Positions 1-6,479 of a stretch of DNA of 12,475 bases are shown here, piece after piece (position 1 is the stretch's first letter; every line of letters begins with the position of its first letter). A program made the translations under genes and the position numbers. Source of the stretch: an uncultured Desulfuromonas sp. (GTDB taxonomy: Bacteria; Desulfobacterota; Desulfuromonadia; Desulfuromonadales; Trichloromonadaceae); the NCBI GenBank assembly GCA_937982495.1, contig CALJLX010000543.1:1-12475 (forward strand). The letters run 5' to 3'. Below the pieces are notes generated by a model. It was not told the origin of the DNA. It saw only the letters and a list, made by a program, of their open reading frames with translations, and made no database searches.

Positions 1-1375
1 CTTCTACCTGACCGCGCAGATGGTCGGCGCCGGTAAACTCATGGCGCTGCTGGTCGGTTTCCCCTACAAGATGTCGATCATCGGCGTCGGCATCCTCATG
101 GTCGGCTACGTCGTCTTCGGCGGCATGACCGCCACCACCTGGGTCCAGATCATCAAGGCCGGCCTGCTCATGAGCGGCGCCTTCCTCCTCTCGGTCCTGG
201 TCGGCGCCAAAGCCGGCTTCAGCCCGATCCAGTTCTTCAGCGACATCGTCAACAGCCCGAACATCCAGGACCACGTCTCGAAACTGCTCCTCAAGGACGG
301 CATCACCATGACCGGGGTGGACGCCGGCCAGCGTTTTCTGGAGCCGGCCCTGTTCATGAAGGCGCCCCTCGACCAGATTTCCCTCGGCATGGCCCTGGTG
401 CTCGGCACCGCCGGGATGCCCCACATCCTGATGCGCTTCTTCACCGTGCCGACCGCCCAGGCCGCCCGTAAATCGGTCATCATCGCCATGTGGATCATCG
501 GCGGCTTTTACGTCCTGACCACCCTGCTCGGCTTCGGTGCCGCCATCCACGTCACCCCGCAAGGCGTCATGGCGGTCGATAAGGGCGGCAACATGGCCAC
601 GTTGCTGCTGGCCCAGCAACTGGGTTCGGACATCGCCCCGGTCGTCGGCGACCTGTTCCTGGCCTTCCTCTGCTCCGTCGCCTTCGCCACCATCCTGGCG
701 GTCGTCTCCGGTCTGGTGCTGGCGGCCTCGGCGGCCATCGCCCACGACATCTACGTCAACGTCATCAAGGACGGCCACGCCGATCAGCACGAGCAGGTTA
801 TGGCGGCCCGGATCACCTCCCTGTGCGTCGGCGCGGTCGGCATCGTCATCGGCATCGCGGCGGAAAAACAGAACGTCGCCCACCTGGTGGCCCTGGCGTT
901 CGCCGTGGCTTCCTCGGGCAACCTGCCGGTCGTCGTGCTCTCCCTCTTCTGGCGCAAATTCAACACCGCCGGCGTCATCTGCGGCCTGGTGGTCGGCACC
1001 ATCGCCTCCATCGGTCTGGTGATGGTCTCGCCCAACATGACCTACCCGCAGAAGATCGCCGACGAGGCCAAGAAGGTCATCACCGCCATGGAAACCAAGC
1101 TGACCGCCGGCGAAGTCCTGAACGAGAAGGATACGGCAGCGCTGGAGAAAGCCCGCGCCGACGTCACGGCCAACGAAGGCGGCACTTCGATGCTCGGCCT
1201 TACCGCCCCGCTCTTCCCGCTGAAGAACCCCGGTATCGTCTCCATCCCCCTCGGCTTCCTGGCGGCGATCCTCGGCGCCCTGGCCTTCCGCGAGAAGCGT
1301 TCGGAAGAGATGTTCGACGAGATCTACGTTCGCCAGAACACCGGTATCGGCATGGCCAAGGCCATCGATCATTAA
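1..1375 (+). CDS. actP: Acetate/cation symporter, SSS family, ActP-like (5' truncated by window edge)
   Basis: The reading frame is open from base 2, so the gene enters from the left and about the first 150 residues of a roughly 550-residue family member are missing. The protein is a polytopic inner-membrane sodium:solute symporter. It resembles E. coli ActP closely in several blocks: FYLTAQMVGAGKL at the very start, GGMTATTWVQIIKA (about nt 119-160), TAGMPHILMRFFTV (nt 407-448), VAFATILAVVSGL, and the C-terminal IYVRQNTGIG. ActP members import acetate and other short monocarboxylates with Na+ or H+. Between the last two predicted membrane segments (about nt 1028-1200) lies a hydrophilic, Lys/Glu/Ala-rich stretch that I do not remember in E. 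coli ActP. The gene ends in TAA, 92 bp before the DUF294 gene on the same strand. Acetate is the likeliest substrate by resemblance; propionate or pyruvate are not excluded. Confidence 0.9.
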   Translation, partial: FYLTAQMVGAGKLMALLVGFPYKMSIIGVGILMVGYVVFGGMTATTWVQIIKAGLLMSGAFLLSVLVGAKAGFSPIQFFSDIVNSPNIQDHVSKLLLKDGITMTGVDAGQRFLEPALFMKAPLDQISLGMALVLGTAGMPHILMRFFTVPTAQAARKSVIIAMWIIGGFYVLTTLLGFGAAIHVTPQGVMAVDKGGNMATLLLAQQLGSDIAPVVGDLFLAFLCSVAFATILAVVSGLVLAASAAIAHDIYVNVIKDGHADQHEQVMAARITSLCVGAVGIVIGIAAEKQNVAHLVALAFAVASSGNLPVVVLSLFWRKFNTAGVICGLVVGTIASIGLVMVSPNMTYPQKIADEAKKVITAMETKLTAGEVLNEKDTAALEKARADVTANEGGTSMLGLTAPLFPLKNPGIVSIPLGFLAAILGALAFREKRSEEMFDEIYVRQNTGIGMAKAIDH

Positions 1376-1376
1376 C

Positions 1377-1405
1377 TTTAATTGCCTGATCTGATGTGCT
1401 ATACA
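1377..1405 (+). promoter_or_regulatory. Possible extended -10 promoter ahead of the DUF294 gene
   Basis: TGCTATACA at 1397-1405 looks like an extended -10 (TGn followed by TATACA). Only a poor -35 (TTTAAT, 1377-1382) sits 17 bp upstream. A transcript would begin near 1412, inside the hairpin at 1404-1436. This is a weak, pattern-only call. Confidence 0.22.
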
Positions 1406-1436
1406 GATGGGGAAGGCGGCAAACCTTCCCCATCTG
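1404..1436 (+). terminator. Perfect 13-bp hairpin behind actP, possible terminator or 3' stabiliser
   Basis: CAGATGGGGAAGG (1404-1416) and CCTTCCCCATCTG (1424-1436) are exact reverse complements around a 7-nt loop. The hairpin lies 28 bp after the actP stop. The bases that follow (ACTTTCAGC) contain only three consecutive T, so rho-independent termination may be inefficient. It could instead protect the actP mRNA 3' end or allow partial read-through into the DUF294 gene. Confidence 0.55.
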
Positions 1437-1467
1437 ACTTTCAGCACCGAGCCCTCGCCGCGCGTCT

Positions 1468-2694
1468 ATGCCAAAAGCCAAAACCTTATCGCCGGCGCCC
1501 CCCGGCGCTTTTCCGGAAAGCTTCCGGGAACAGCTCAGGGAGACCCTTCTCCGTCTCGACCGACCCCGCGCCCTGGGGTTGCTGACGGAACTGGCCGAAG
1601 CCATCGCCCAACAGCGGGGGCTGGTCCAATCCATGGAAGACGGCCGCCGGGAGCTGCTGGAAAAAGCGACGCGGGCCGACAGCTTTGACGAACTGGGGAG
1701 AATCGAAAACGTCCTCACCGCCCTGGAAACGGCATTCTTCGTCACCAGCGGCTCGGTGCCCGGCCTGCACCGGGGCTGCACCGAATACCGCGATCTCCTG
1801 GCCGAGCGCACCCTGTCCCTGGTGGAAGCCGAACTGGCTCCCGGGCTCGGCCCGCCGCCCCGTCCCTATGCCCTTATCAGCATGGGCAGCGACGGGCGCG
1901 AGGAACAGACCCTCATCACCGATCAGGATTATCTCATCGTCTACGGCGACGGCGGGGGCGACGCGGCCGACCTCTACTTTCAGGGCTTCTCGGAATGCCT
2001 GGTGGAGCGGCTGGCCGAGGTCGGGTTCGCCAAATGCACCGGCGACATCATGCCCACCAATCCGACTTGGCGCGGCTCGCTGGCGCAATGGAAAGAACGG
2101 TTGCTGGCCATCGTCCGCTATGAGTACGAGGATTACGCCGCCAATCTGATGGATCTGATCGTTCTTTCGGACGCCCGTTTCATCGCCGGCAACGCGACCA
2201 TCGCCAGCCGCCTGATCGAAACGATCCGCGATTTCGAACAGGGCAACCCGCCGGTGGTTCTGGGCATGGCGCGGCATGCGACGGAAATGAAGGTGGGCCT
2301 CGGCCGCTTCGGTCGGCTCTGGACCGACCGCGTCGGCGAGCATCGCGGCCTGTTCAACCTCAAGCTGCTCGGCTGGGCGCCGCTGATTATGAATATCCGC
2401 ATCCTAGCAGTGAATCACGGTTTGCCGGCCACCAATACCCTGCAGCGCATCACCCAGTTAGAAGCAGGCAGGTATCTCCATGCCGCGAGCGCGGCCGAAC
2501 TGAGCGAGGCTTATCATACCCTGACCCGACATCGGATCAACGCGCAGATCCGCTATTTGCGTGGCGAACAACAGGATTCCTATTTTATCGACCCGGTGCG
2601 GTTGTCGCCGGACGAACACGAGGCGCTACACCGAGCCCTGGTCGGTATCGCGGATTTGCAGAAATTGATCCGTACCAATTTCCACACGACATGA
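1468..2694 (+). CDS. DUF294 nucleotidyltransferase-like signalling protein, no CBS domains
   Basis: The 408-residue protein has three parts. A helical N-terminus (about 1-125) comes first. A GlnD/GlnE-like nucleotidyltransferase domain follows, with the core motif at residues 140-154 (GSDGREEQ, then TDQD) and the companion block CTGDIMPTNPTW (190-201). The C-terminal part (about 265-405) is DUF294_C-like, with the block FNLKLLGWAPLIMNIR (296-311). Family members are predicted nucleotidyltransferases, often fused to cyclic-nucleotide-binding and CBS domains and often encoded beside ActP-type symporters; their substrates are mostly unproven. Neither sensor domain is evident here, so the protein is shorter than the common architecture. 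The start is constrained: an in-frame TGA lies at 1435 and ATG 1468 is the first ATG, but no good Shine-Dalgarno precedes it. The next ATG is at residue 56. A regulatory link to acetate uptake is inferred from position only. Confidence 0.85.
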   Translation: MPKAKTLSPAPPGAFPESFREQLRETLLRLDRPRALGLLTELAEAIAQQRGLVQSMEDGRRELLEKATRADSFDELGRIENVLTALETAFFVTSGSVPGLHRGCTEYRDLLAERTLSLVEAELAPGLGPPPRPYALISMGSDGREEQTLITDQDYLIVYGDGGGDAADLYFQGFSECLVERLAEVGFAKCTGDIMPTNPTWRGSLAQWKERLLAIVRYEYEDYAANLMDLIVLSDARFIAGNATIASRLIETIRDFEQGNPPVVLGMARHATEMKVGLGRFGRLWTDRVGEHRGLFNLKLLGWAPLIMNIRILAVNHGLPATNTLQRITQLEAGRYLHAASAAELSEAYHTLTRHRINAQIRYLRGEQQDSYFIDPVRLSPDEHEALHRALVGIADLQKLIRTNFHTT

Positions 2695-2699
2695 AGCGT

Positions 2700-2705
2700 G
2701 GAGGT
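2700..2705 (+). promoter_or_regulatory. Shine-Dalgarno GGAGGT that selects the 2710 start
   Basis: GGAGGT lies 4 nt before ATG 2710 and just after the DUF294 stop. It overlaps the upstream in-frame GTG at 2698, which makes ATG 2710 the better start for the small membrane protein. Confidence 0.6.
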
Positions 2706-2709
2706 CGCG

Positions 2710-2976
2710 ATGAACCCTCTTCAACCGCAACGCAAACCCTGGCCCCTGCGAATGATTTCTCTGGAAGGAGGACTTGCGGCCTTTGGCCTTTACTCCCTCG
2801 GGTCCGGGGCCTATCGGGGAGAATGGACTTCGATTTTCTGGGGAACGATTATTTTGATCGGTCTCGTCATTCTCGTGACGGTGCGTCGCCGTGACTGGAA
2901 AAGTCACTGGGAGTCTTTGGAACGTCAGAGGAAGTCACAGTCGTCACACGAGGAATCCGAACCTCCTTTCGTCTGA
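2710..2976 (+). CDS. Small two-span membrane protein, function unknown
   Basis: I do not recognise this 88-residue protein. It has a basic N-terminus (about 1-15, with QRKPWPLR) and a moderately hydrophobic first segment (about 16-35, Gly-rich). A strongly hydrophobic second segment follows (about 40-58, containing WGTIILIGLVILVTV). The charged cytoplasmic-type tail is rich in Arg, Lys, Ser and Glu (59-88). The gene begins 15 bp after the DUF294 stop with a strong Shine-Dalgarno, so it is probably cotranscribed with that gene. The overlapping frame beginning at ATG 2691 gives no membrane segment and is less convincing. Possible roles include a small partner of the symporter/DUF294 module, but this is a guess from location. 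The hydrophobicity and ribosome binding site support a real gene; the function is open. Confidence 0.65.
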   Translation: MNPLQPQRKPWPLRMISLEGGLAAFGLYSLGSGAYRGEWTSIFWGTIILIGLVILVTVRRRDWKSHWESLERQRKSQSSHEESEPPFV

Positions 2977-3023
2977 ATAGCCCCGAATCGGTCTCTTCAT
3001 AATCAAAAGGACGTACTATTCAA

Positions 3024-3497
3024 ATGAGTGAATCCATTGCCATTCGCCGTCTGCGTTTTACCCTGATCATCCACCGCATCGTGCAAATTCTGCTCTGTTT
3101 TCTGCTGATCTACATGGCCCTGCATTTTCAGCACCTCTTCGCCGTCAAGGGGACACCGCACATTTTTCGCAACAGCTTAATCGCCACGCTTCTGCTGCAG
3201 CTTGCCCTGTTTTTCCCCCTGCGGCGCTTTGCCGGAAACGAAGCGCGGCGCGAACTCACCGCCGCCTTGGCCCAAACCAGCGCCGAACAGCAGAAGGTCC
3301 TGCGCCAGCAGCGGTTGTTCAGCGACACCATCAAGGGTGCGGTATTTCTCGGCTTCGTCGGTTTCATTTGGTTGGCGCCAGCCGCAACCTTCGTACTGGG
3401 TACGTCGTTCTTTTGTTTCATCGTCACGATCATTACTTATCTGCAATGTTTCAACTTTACCCTACAGCGTGGTTTCGCCGAATTGACCAGCGCGTGA
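3024..3497 (+). CDS. Four-span membrane protein with basic/coiled central linker, function unknown
   Basis: This 157-residue protein is not one I recognise. Predicted membrane segments are at about 14-34 (LIIHRIVQILLCFLLIYMAL), 50-68, 103-120 and 122-142. Between segments 2 and 3 lies a polar, Gln/Arg/Ala-rich stretch (about 70-102) that could form an amphipathic helix or short coiled coil in the cytoplasm. The gene follows the small membrane protein gene by 47 bp. AAGGA at 3007-3011 is the nearest Shine-Dalgarno, about 12 nt from ATG, which is longer than usual. Third codon positions are visibly more AT-rich than in the flanking metabolic genes, which may mean a different history or weak expression. 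No catalytic motif is visible. It may belong to the same transcript as the DUF294 gene. Confidence 0.7.
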   Translation: MSESIAIRRLRFTLIIHRIVQILLCFLLIYMALHFQHLFAVKGTPHIFRNSLIATLLLQLALFFPLRRFAGNEARRELTAALAQTSAEQQKVLRQQRLFSDTIKGAVFLGFVGFIWLAPAATFVLGTSFFCFIVTIITYLQCFNFTLQRGFAELTSA

Positions 3498-3523
3498 TCG
3501 GGATATCCGGCGCGCCCCTTTTT
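3490..3523 (+). terminator. Possible weak terminator at the end of the four-span membrane gene
   Basis: GCGCG (3490-3494) pairs with CGCGC (3511-3515), and an inner CGG/CCG stem (3499-3501 with 3507-3509) closes a GATAT loop. CCC and then TTTTT (3519-3523) follow. The internal loop and the three C before the T-run weaken the call. Confidence 0.33.
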
Positions 3524-3829
3524 AGCGGAAATCTGAGATGTCCCGAATCGGGAGAATTTTATAAAGGTGAAAAAAGAATGTCGTTAAAGCCCGGGATTTT
3601 GGTTGCGACGGTCATTAGCCAAGGCCGGCGGAATGGTTCCTCTGAAAGACTTCGGCATGATTTTATTAAGGATGTCCGGTAGACGACTTTCCGGGTCGAT
3701 GATTGGGGCATTTGACGAGCCGGTTCAGGTCGATTGTTGGAGGCGGGGAAAACCCTGGCCCCCTCGAAAGGACTTATGAAATCAGCTCCTTTGGGGAAGG
3801 GGACGCGCAGCCGGTCTCGCAGCGGGATG
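3498..3829. other. Intergenic region without a convincing gene
   Basis: About 390 bp separate the convergent genes ending at 3497 and 3888, including the terminator that follows this stretch. The GC content of the first half is lower than in the surrounding coding DNA. The best small reading frame runs from ATG 3578 to the TAG at 3680-3682 (34 codons), with AAAGG at 3563-3567 about 10 nt upstream. Its codon third positions are mixed and the peptide has no membrane segment or motif, so I do not call it a gene. A second frame from ATG 3776 runs straight through the terminator hairpin. A small inverted repeat TCCCG-AAT-CGGGA lies at 3541-3553. The second half folds into the stem-loop at 3760-3796. 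A non-coding RNA ending at the 3830-3879 terminator is possible; no good promoter was found for it. Confidence 0.5.
3760..3796 (+). other. Stem-loop in intergenic region, candidate structured RNA element
   Basis: AAAGGA (3767-3772) pairs with TCCTTT (3787-3792) across a 14-nt loop. The stem extends by CCCC (3760-3763) with GGGG (3793-3796) after a three-base TCG bulge, giving ten pairs. The AAAGGA arm resembles a Shine-Dalgarno just before ATG 3776, so folding would hide it. The pairing is certain from the sequence; the biological role is not. Confidence 0.35.
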
Positions 3830-3879
3830 ACAACGGAAAAGGGGGGCACAAAGGCCCCCCTTTTCCGTTGTTCTTTTTT
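3830..3879 (+). terminator. Strong intrinsic terminator, T-run on the plus strand
   Basis: Bases 3830-3847 pair without mismatch with 3854-3871 (18 bp, with a GGGGGGC/GCCCCCC top) around the 6-nt loop ACAAAG. TTCTTTTTT follows at 3871-3879. The T-run is on the plus strand only; read from maeB on the minus strand the bases after the stem are TCATCCCGC. It therefore best terminates rightward transcription, although the hairpin lies 17 nt beyond the maeB stop and may also stop or protect that message. Confidence 0.85.
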
Positions 3880-3887
3880 ATGGATGA

Positions 3888-6143
3888 TCAGCTTTCTTCC
3901 TGCACGTCAACCACGGCAACGGCGGCCATGTTGACGATGTCGGCGACGTCGTCGCCCCGTTGCAGGACGTGCACCGGCTTCTTGGTGCCCATGAGGATGG
4001 GGCCGATTTGCTCGGCGCCGCCGAGCTTGTGCAGCAGCTTGTAGGAGATGTTGCCCGATTGCAGATCGGGGAAGATGAAGACGTTGGCGTCTCCCTTGAG
4101 CTTCGAGAAGGGGAACTGACGGGCGACCAGCTCGGGGTCGAGGGCGACGTTGGCCTGCATCTCGCCGTCGACAATCAGCTCGGGGGCGCGCTGCTTGACC
4201 AGGGCGGTGGCGCGCTTGACGTTGAGGGTCAGGGGGTGGTCGGCGCTGCCGAAGTTGGAGAAGGAGAGCATCGCCACGCGCGGTTCGATCTCGAAGTGTC
4301 GGGCTTTTTCGGCGGTCAGAATGGCCGTTTCCGCCAGTTCCTCGGCGGTCGGCTCGATGGTCACGGTGGTGTCGGCGAAGAAGACGACATCCTTCTTGGT
4401 GACCATCATGTACATGCCGTGGACCTTGGACAGGCCTTCCTTCTTGCCGATGATTTCCAATGCGGGGCGGATGGTGTCGGGATAGTGGGCGTTGATGCCG
4501 GAAAGCATGGTGTCGGCATCCCCTTTCTCGACCATCATGGCGCCGAAATAGTTGCGGTTGTTGCGCAGCATGCGTCGGGCCTCGGCCAGGGTCACCCCTT
4601 TGCGCTGACGGCGGACGAAGAGCTCTTCGGTGTAGCCCGGGGTTTTTTCCGACTGCCGGGGATCGATGATCTCGGTATCGCCGAGGTCGATGTTCAGTTC
4701 CCGGGCACGGGCGCGGATTACCTCGACATCGCCAAGGAGGATCGGAACGGCGATCCCTTCGTCGAGGATGATCGCCACGGCGCGCAGAATCTTGTCTTCT
4801 TCCCCCTCGGGAAAGACGACCCGCTTCGGGTTGGATTTGGCTTTGTTGATGAGGACGCGCATGATCTCCTTGGAGCGTCCCTGCAGAGCCTCCAGGCGTT
4901 CGCGGTACTTGTCGAGATCCTCGATGGGCAAACGGGCGACGCCGCTGTCCATGGCCGCCTTGGCCACCGCCGGGGCGACATGGAGCAAGACGCGGGGATC
5001 GAAGGGCTTGGGAATCAGGTATTCACGGCCGAATTTGATCTCCACACCGCCGTAGGCCTTGCGCACCGAGTCGGGCACATCTTCCTTGGCCAGTTTGGCC
5101 AGGGCCAGACAGGCCGCCATCTTCATTTCGTCGTTGATGGCGCGGGCGTGGGTGTCGAGGGCGCCGCGAAAGAGGAAGGGGAAGCAGAGGACGTTGTTGA
5201 CCTGGTTGTTGTAGTCGCTGCGGCCGGTGCCGATGATGACGTCGCCGCGCACCGCCTTGGCCTCGTCCGGGGTGATCTCCGGATCGGGGTTGGCCATGGC
5301 GAAGATGACCGGATCCTTGGCCATCGACTTGACCATGGCCGGGGTCAGGGCGCCCTTGGAGGAGACGCCGAAGAAGACGTCGGCATCGACCATCGCTTCC
5401 TCCAGGGTGCGGCAGGGCAGGTCGGTGGCGAAGCGCTGCTTGTACTCGTTCATGCCCTCGCTCCGGCCGTTGTAGATGACCCCCTTGGTGTCGCAGAGGA
5501 TCATCTTTTTCGCATCGGCGCCGAGGGTCAGGGCCATCTGGGCGCAGGCGATGCCGGCGGCGCCGGCGCCGTTGACCACGATCTTGATCTCCTCGATCTT
5601 TTTGCCGACGGTCTCCAGGGCGTTGATCAAACCGGCGTTGGCGATGATCGCGGTGCCGTGCTGGTCGTCGTGGAAGACCGGGATATCCATGATCTCCTTG
5701 AGCTTCTCCTCGATGTAGAAACACTCGGGGCCCTTGATGTCCTCCAGGTTGATGCCGCCGAAGGTCGGTTCGAGGATCTTCACGGTGCGGATGATTTCGT
5801 CGGAATCCTTGGTATTGAGTTCGATATCGAAGACATCGACGTCGGCGAAACGCTTGAAGAGAACGCCCTTGCCCTCCATGACCGGCTTGCCGGCGAGGGC
5901 GCCGATGTCGCCCAGGCCGAGAACGGCGGTGCCGTTGGAGACGACCGCCACCAGGTTGCCCTTGGCGGTATACTTGTAGGCGTCGTCGGGATTTTTTTCG
6001 ATTTCCAGGCAAGGTTCGGCGACCCCGGGGCTGTAGGCCAGCGACAGGTCGCGGCTGGTGGCGCAGGGTTTGGTGGTGATGACTTCAATCTTGCCTTTGC
6101 GGCCGGAGCTGTGGTAATCCAGCGCGTCCTGTTTTTTCGACAT
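3888..6143 (-). CDS. maeB: NADP-dependent malic enzyme with C-terminal phosphotransacetylase-like domain
   Basis: This 751-residue protein has the full MaeB length. It decarboxylates malate oxidatively to pyruvate, CO2 and NAD(P)H in the cytoplasm. The N-terminal malic domain shows AYSPGVAEP (36-44; Tyr37 is the likely general acid) and MEGKGVLFK (89-97; Lys92 is the likely catalytic lysine). Metal-ligand blocks are INLEDI (131-136) and FHDDQHGTA (158-166). The NAD(P)-binding Rossmann motif NGAGAAGIA lies at 191-199. From about residue 425 the protein continues into a phosphate acetyl/butyryltransferase-like domain beginning near RVVFPEGEEDKILRA. In characterised MaeB proteins this domain is thought to serve assembly and acetyl-CoA regulation rather than catalysis. 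NADP preference is inferred from family membership. ATG 6143 is preceded by GGGAG about 10 nt upstream. The gene is monocistronic in this window and divergent from the metallophosphoesterase gene. Confidence 0.95.
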   Translation of the reverse strand: MSKKQDALDYHSSGRKGKIEVITTKPCATSRDLSLAYSPGVAEPCLEIEKNPDDAYKYTAKGNLVAVVSNGTAVLGLGDIGALAGKPVMEGKGVLFKRFADVDVFDIELNTKDSDEIIRTVKILEPTFGGINLEDIKGPECFYIEEKLKEIMDIPVFHDDQHGTAIIANAGLINALETVGKKIEEIKIVVNGAGAAGIACAQMALTLGADAKKMILCDTKGVIYNGRSEGMNEYKQRFATDLPCRTLEEAMVDADVFFGVSSKGALTPAMVKSMAKDPVIFAMANPDPEITPDEAKAVRGDVIIGTGRSDYNNQVNNVLCFPFLFRGALDTHARAINDEMKMAACLALAKLAKEDVPDSVRKAYGGVEIKFGREYLIPKPFDPRVLLHVAPAVAKAAMDSGVARLPIEDLDKYRERLEALQGRSKEIMRVLINKAKSNPKRVVFPEGEEDKILRAVAIILDEGIAVPILLGDVEVIRARARELNIDLGDTEIIDPRQSEKTPGYTEELFVRRQRKGVTLAEARRMLRNNRNYFGAMMVEKGDADTMLSGINAHYPDTIRPALEIIGKKEGLSKVHGMYMMVTKKDVVFFADTTVTIEPTAEELAETAILTAEKARHFEIEPRVAMLSFSNFGSADHPLTLNVKRATALVKQRAPELIVDGEMQANVALDPELVARQFPFSKLKGDANVFIFPDLQSGNISYKLLHKLGGAEQIGPILMGTKKPVHVLQRGDDVADIVNMAAVAVVDVQEES

Positions 6144-6293
6144 GGTGGTCTGTCTCCCTGGTGGTGGATGGCGGCTTGTTTAATAAGGTAGCCTGACGAA
6201 ACGGGCTTTTCCAGTCATGGGTTATTTCGGGTGTATCCCGCGGTTGGCTAAACTCCTGTTGCCGTTCTTGAAATTTTAGTGAAAGTAAAGACA

Positions 6294-6323
6294 AAAATAG
6301 AGCCGACCGGCGCGGCCTGTCAA
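6294..6323 (-). promoter_or_regulatory. Sigma70-type promoter for maeB
   Basis: On the minus strand a perfect TTGACA (-35, 6323-6318) is followed after 18 bp by TATTTT (-10, 6299-6294). The predicted transcription start is near 6287, which gives a leader of about 145 nt before the maeB ATG. Confidence 0.6.
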
Positions 6324-6360
6324 GGGGAAACGGCCAAATTCAAACCCTGTTTTCTTTTTT

Positions 6361-6388
6361 ATGGTGTATCCTTCCGATTTTTCACCAT
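6361..6388. repeat. Inverted repeat ATGGTG-N16-CACCAT, possible operator
   Basis: ATGGTG (6361-6366) and CACCAT (6383-6388) are exact reverse complements 16 bp apart, upstream of the maeB -35 box. Six-base arms of this kind can arise by chance, so a regulatory role is only a possibility. Confidence 0.2.
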
Positions 6389-6467
6389 CTCGATACTTGG
6401 CCGGCCCTCCGCTTCGGCAACTTGATAACGGGTGGCGGGGCTGGTCGGGGTTTGTGATATTCGATCC

Positions 6468-6471
6468 AGGA
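6468..6471 (+). promoter_or_regulatory. Shine-Dalgarno AGGA that favours the 6480 start
   Basis: Two tandem in-frame ATGs occur at 6477 and 6480. AGGA (within CCAGGA) is 5 nt from the first and 8 nt from the second. The usual spacing favours 6480, which also places MLKVGVISDTH exactly at the family's usual N-terminus. Confidence 0.5.
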
Positions 6472-6479
6472 TTTTAATG

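Larger units (their letters stand above)
6144..6479. other. Divergent intergenic region: maeB leader and upstream region of the phosphoesterase gene
   Basis: This 336-bp gap separates divergent genes. On the minus strand it carries the maeB promoter (6294-6323) and a leader of about 145 nt. The leader contains a short open frame of 12 codons beginning ATGACTGG (complement of 6217 and below) and a small CGGG-TGTAT-CCCG hairpin. I do not recognise a riboswitch class in it. On the plus strand I found no convincing -35/-10 pair for the phosphoesterase gene. An inverted repeat lies at 6361-6388. Confidence 0.5.

Noticed and set aside
2691..2894. An alternative start overlapping the DUF294 stop (ATGA) in another frame
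   Set aside because: The overlap is attractive, but the product has no membrane segment or domain, while the frame at 2710 has a better ribosome binding site and clear hydrophobic spans.
3578..3682. A 34-codon frame with an AAAGG site upstream in the intergenic region
   Set aside because: Codon third positions do not show the GC bias of the genome's genes, and the peptide lacks a hydrophobic segment or motif. It remains possible but unsupported.
3712..3740. TTGACG at 3712-3717 considered as the promoter of an intergenic RNA
   Set aside because: No acceptable -10 hexamer occurs 16-18 bp downstream.
3734..3934. A 66-codon plus-strand frame including ATG 3776
   Set aside because: It reads through the strong terminator hairpin and into the 3' end of maeB, and gives a low-complexity Arg/Ser/Gly-rich peptide.
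3960..6191. A 743-codon open frame on the plus strand opposite maeB
   Set aside because: It is a high-GC shadow: the minus strand encodes a full, motif-complete malic enzyme, and the plus frame is Gly/Asp/Val/His-rich with no recognisable domain or credible ribosome binding site.
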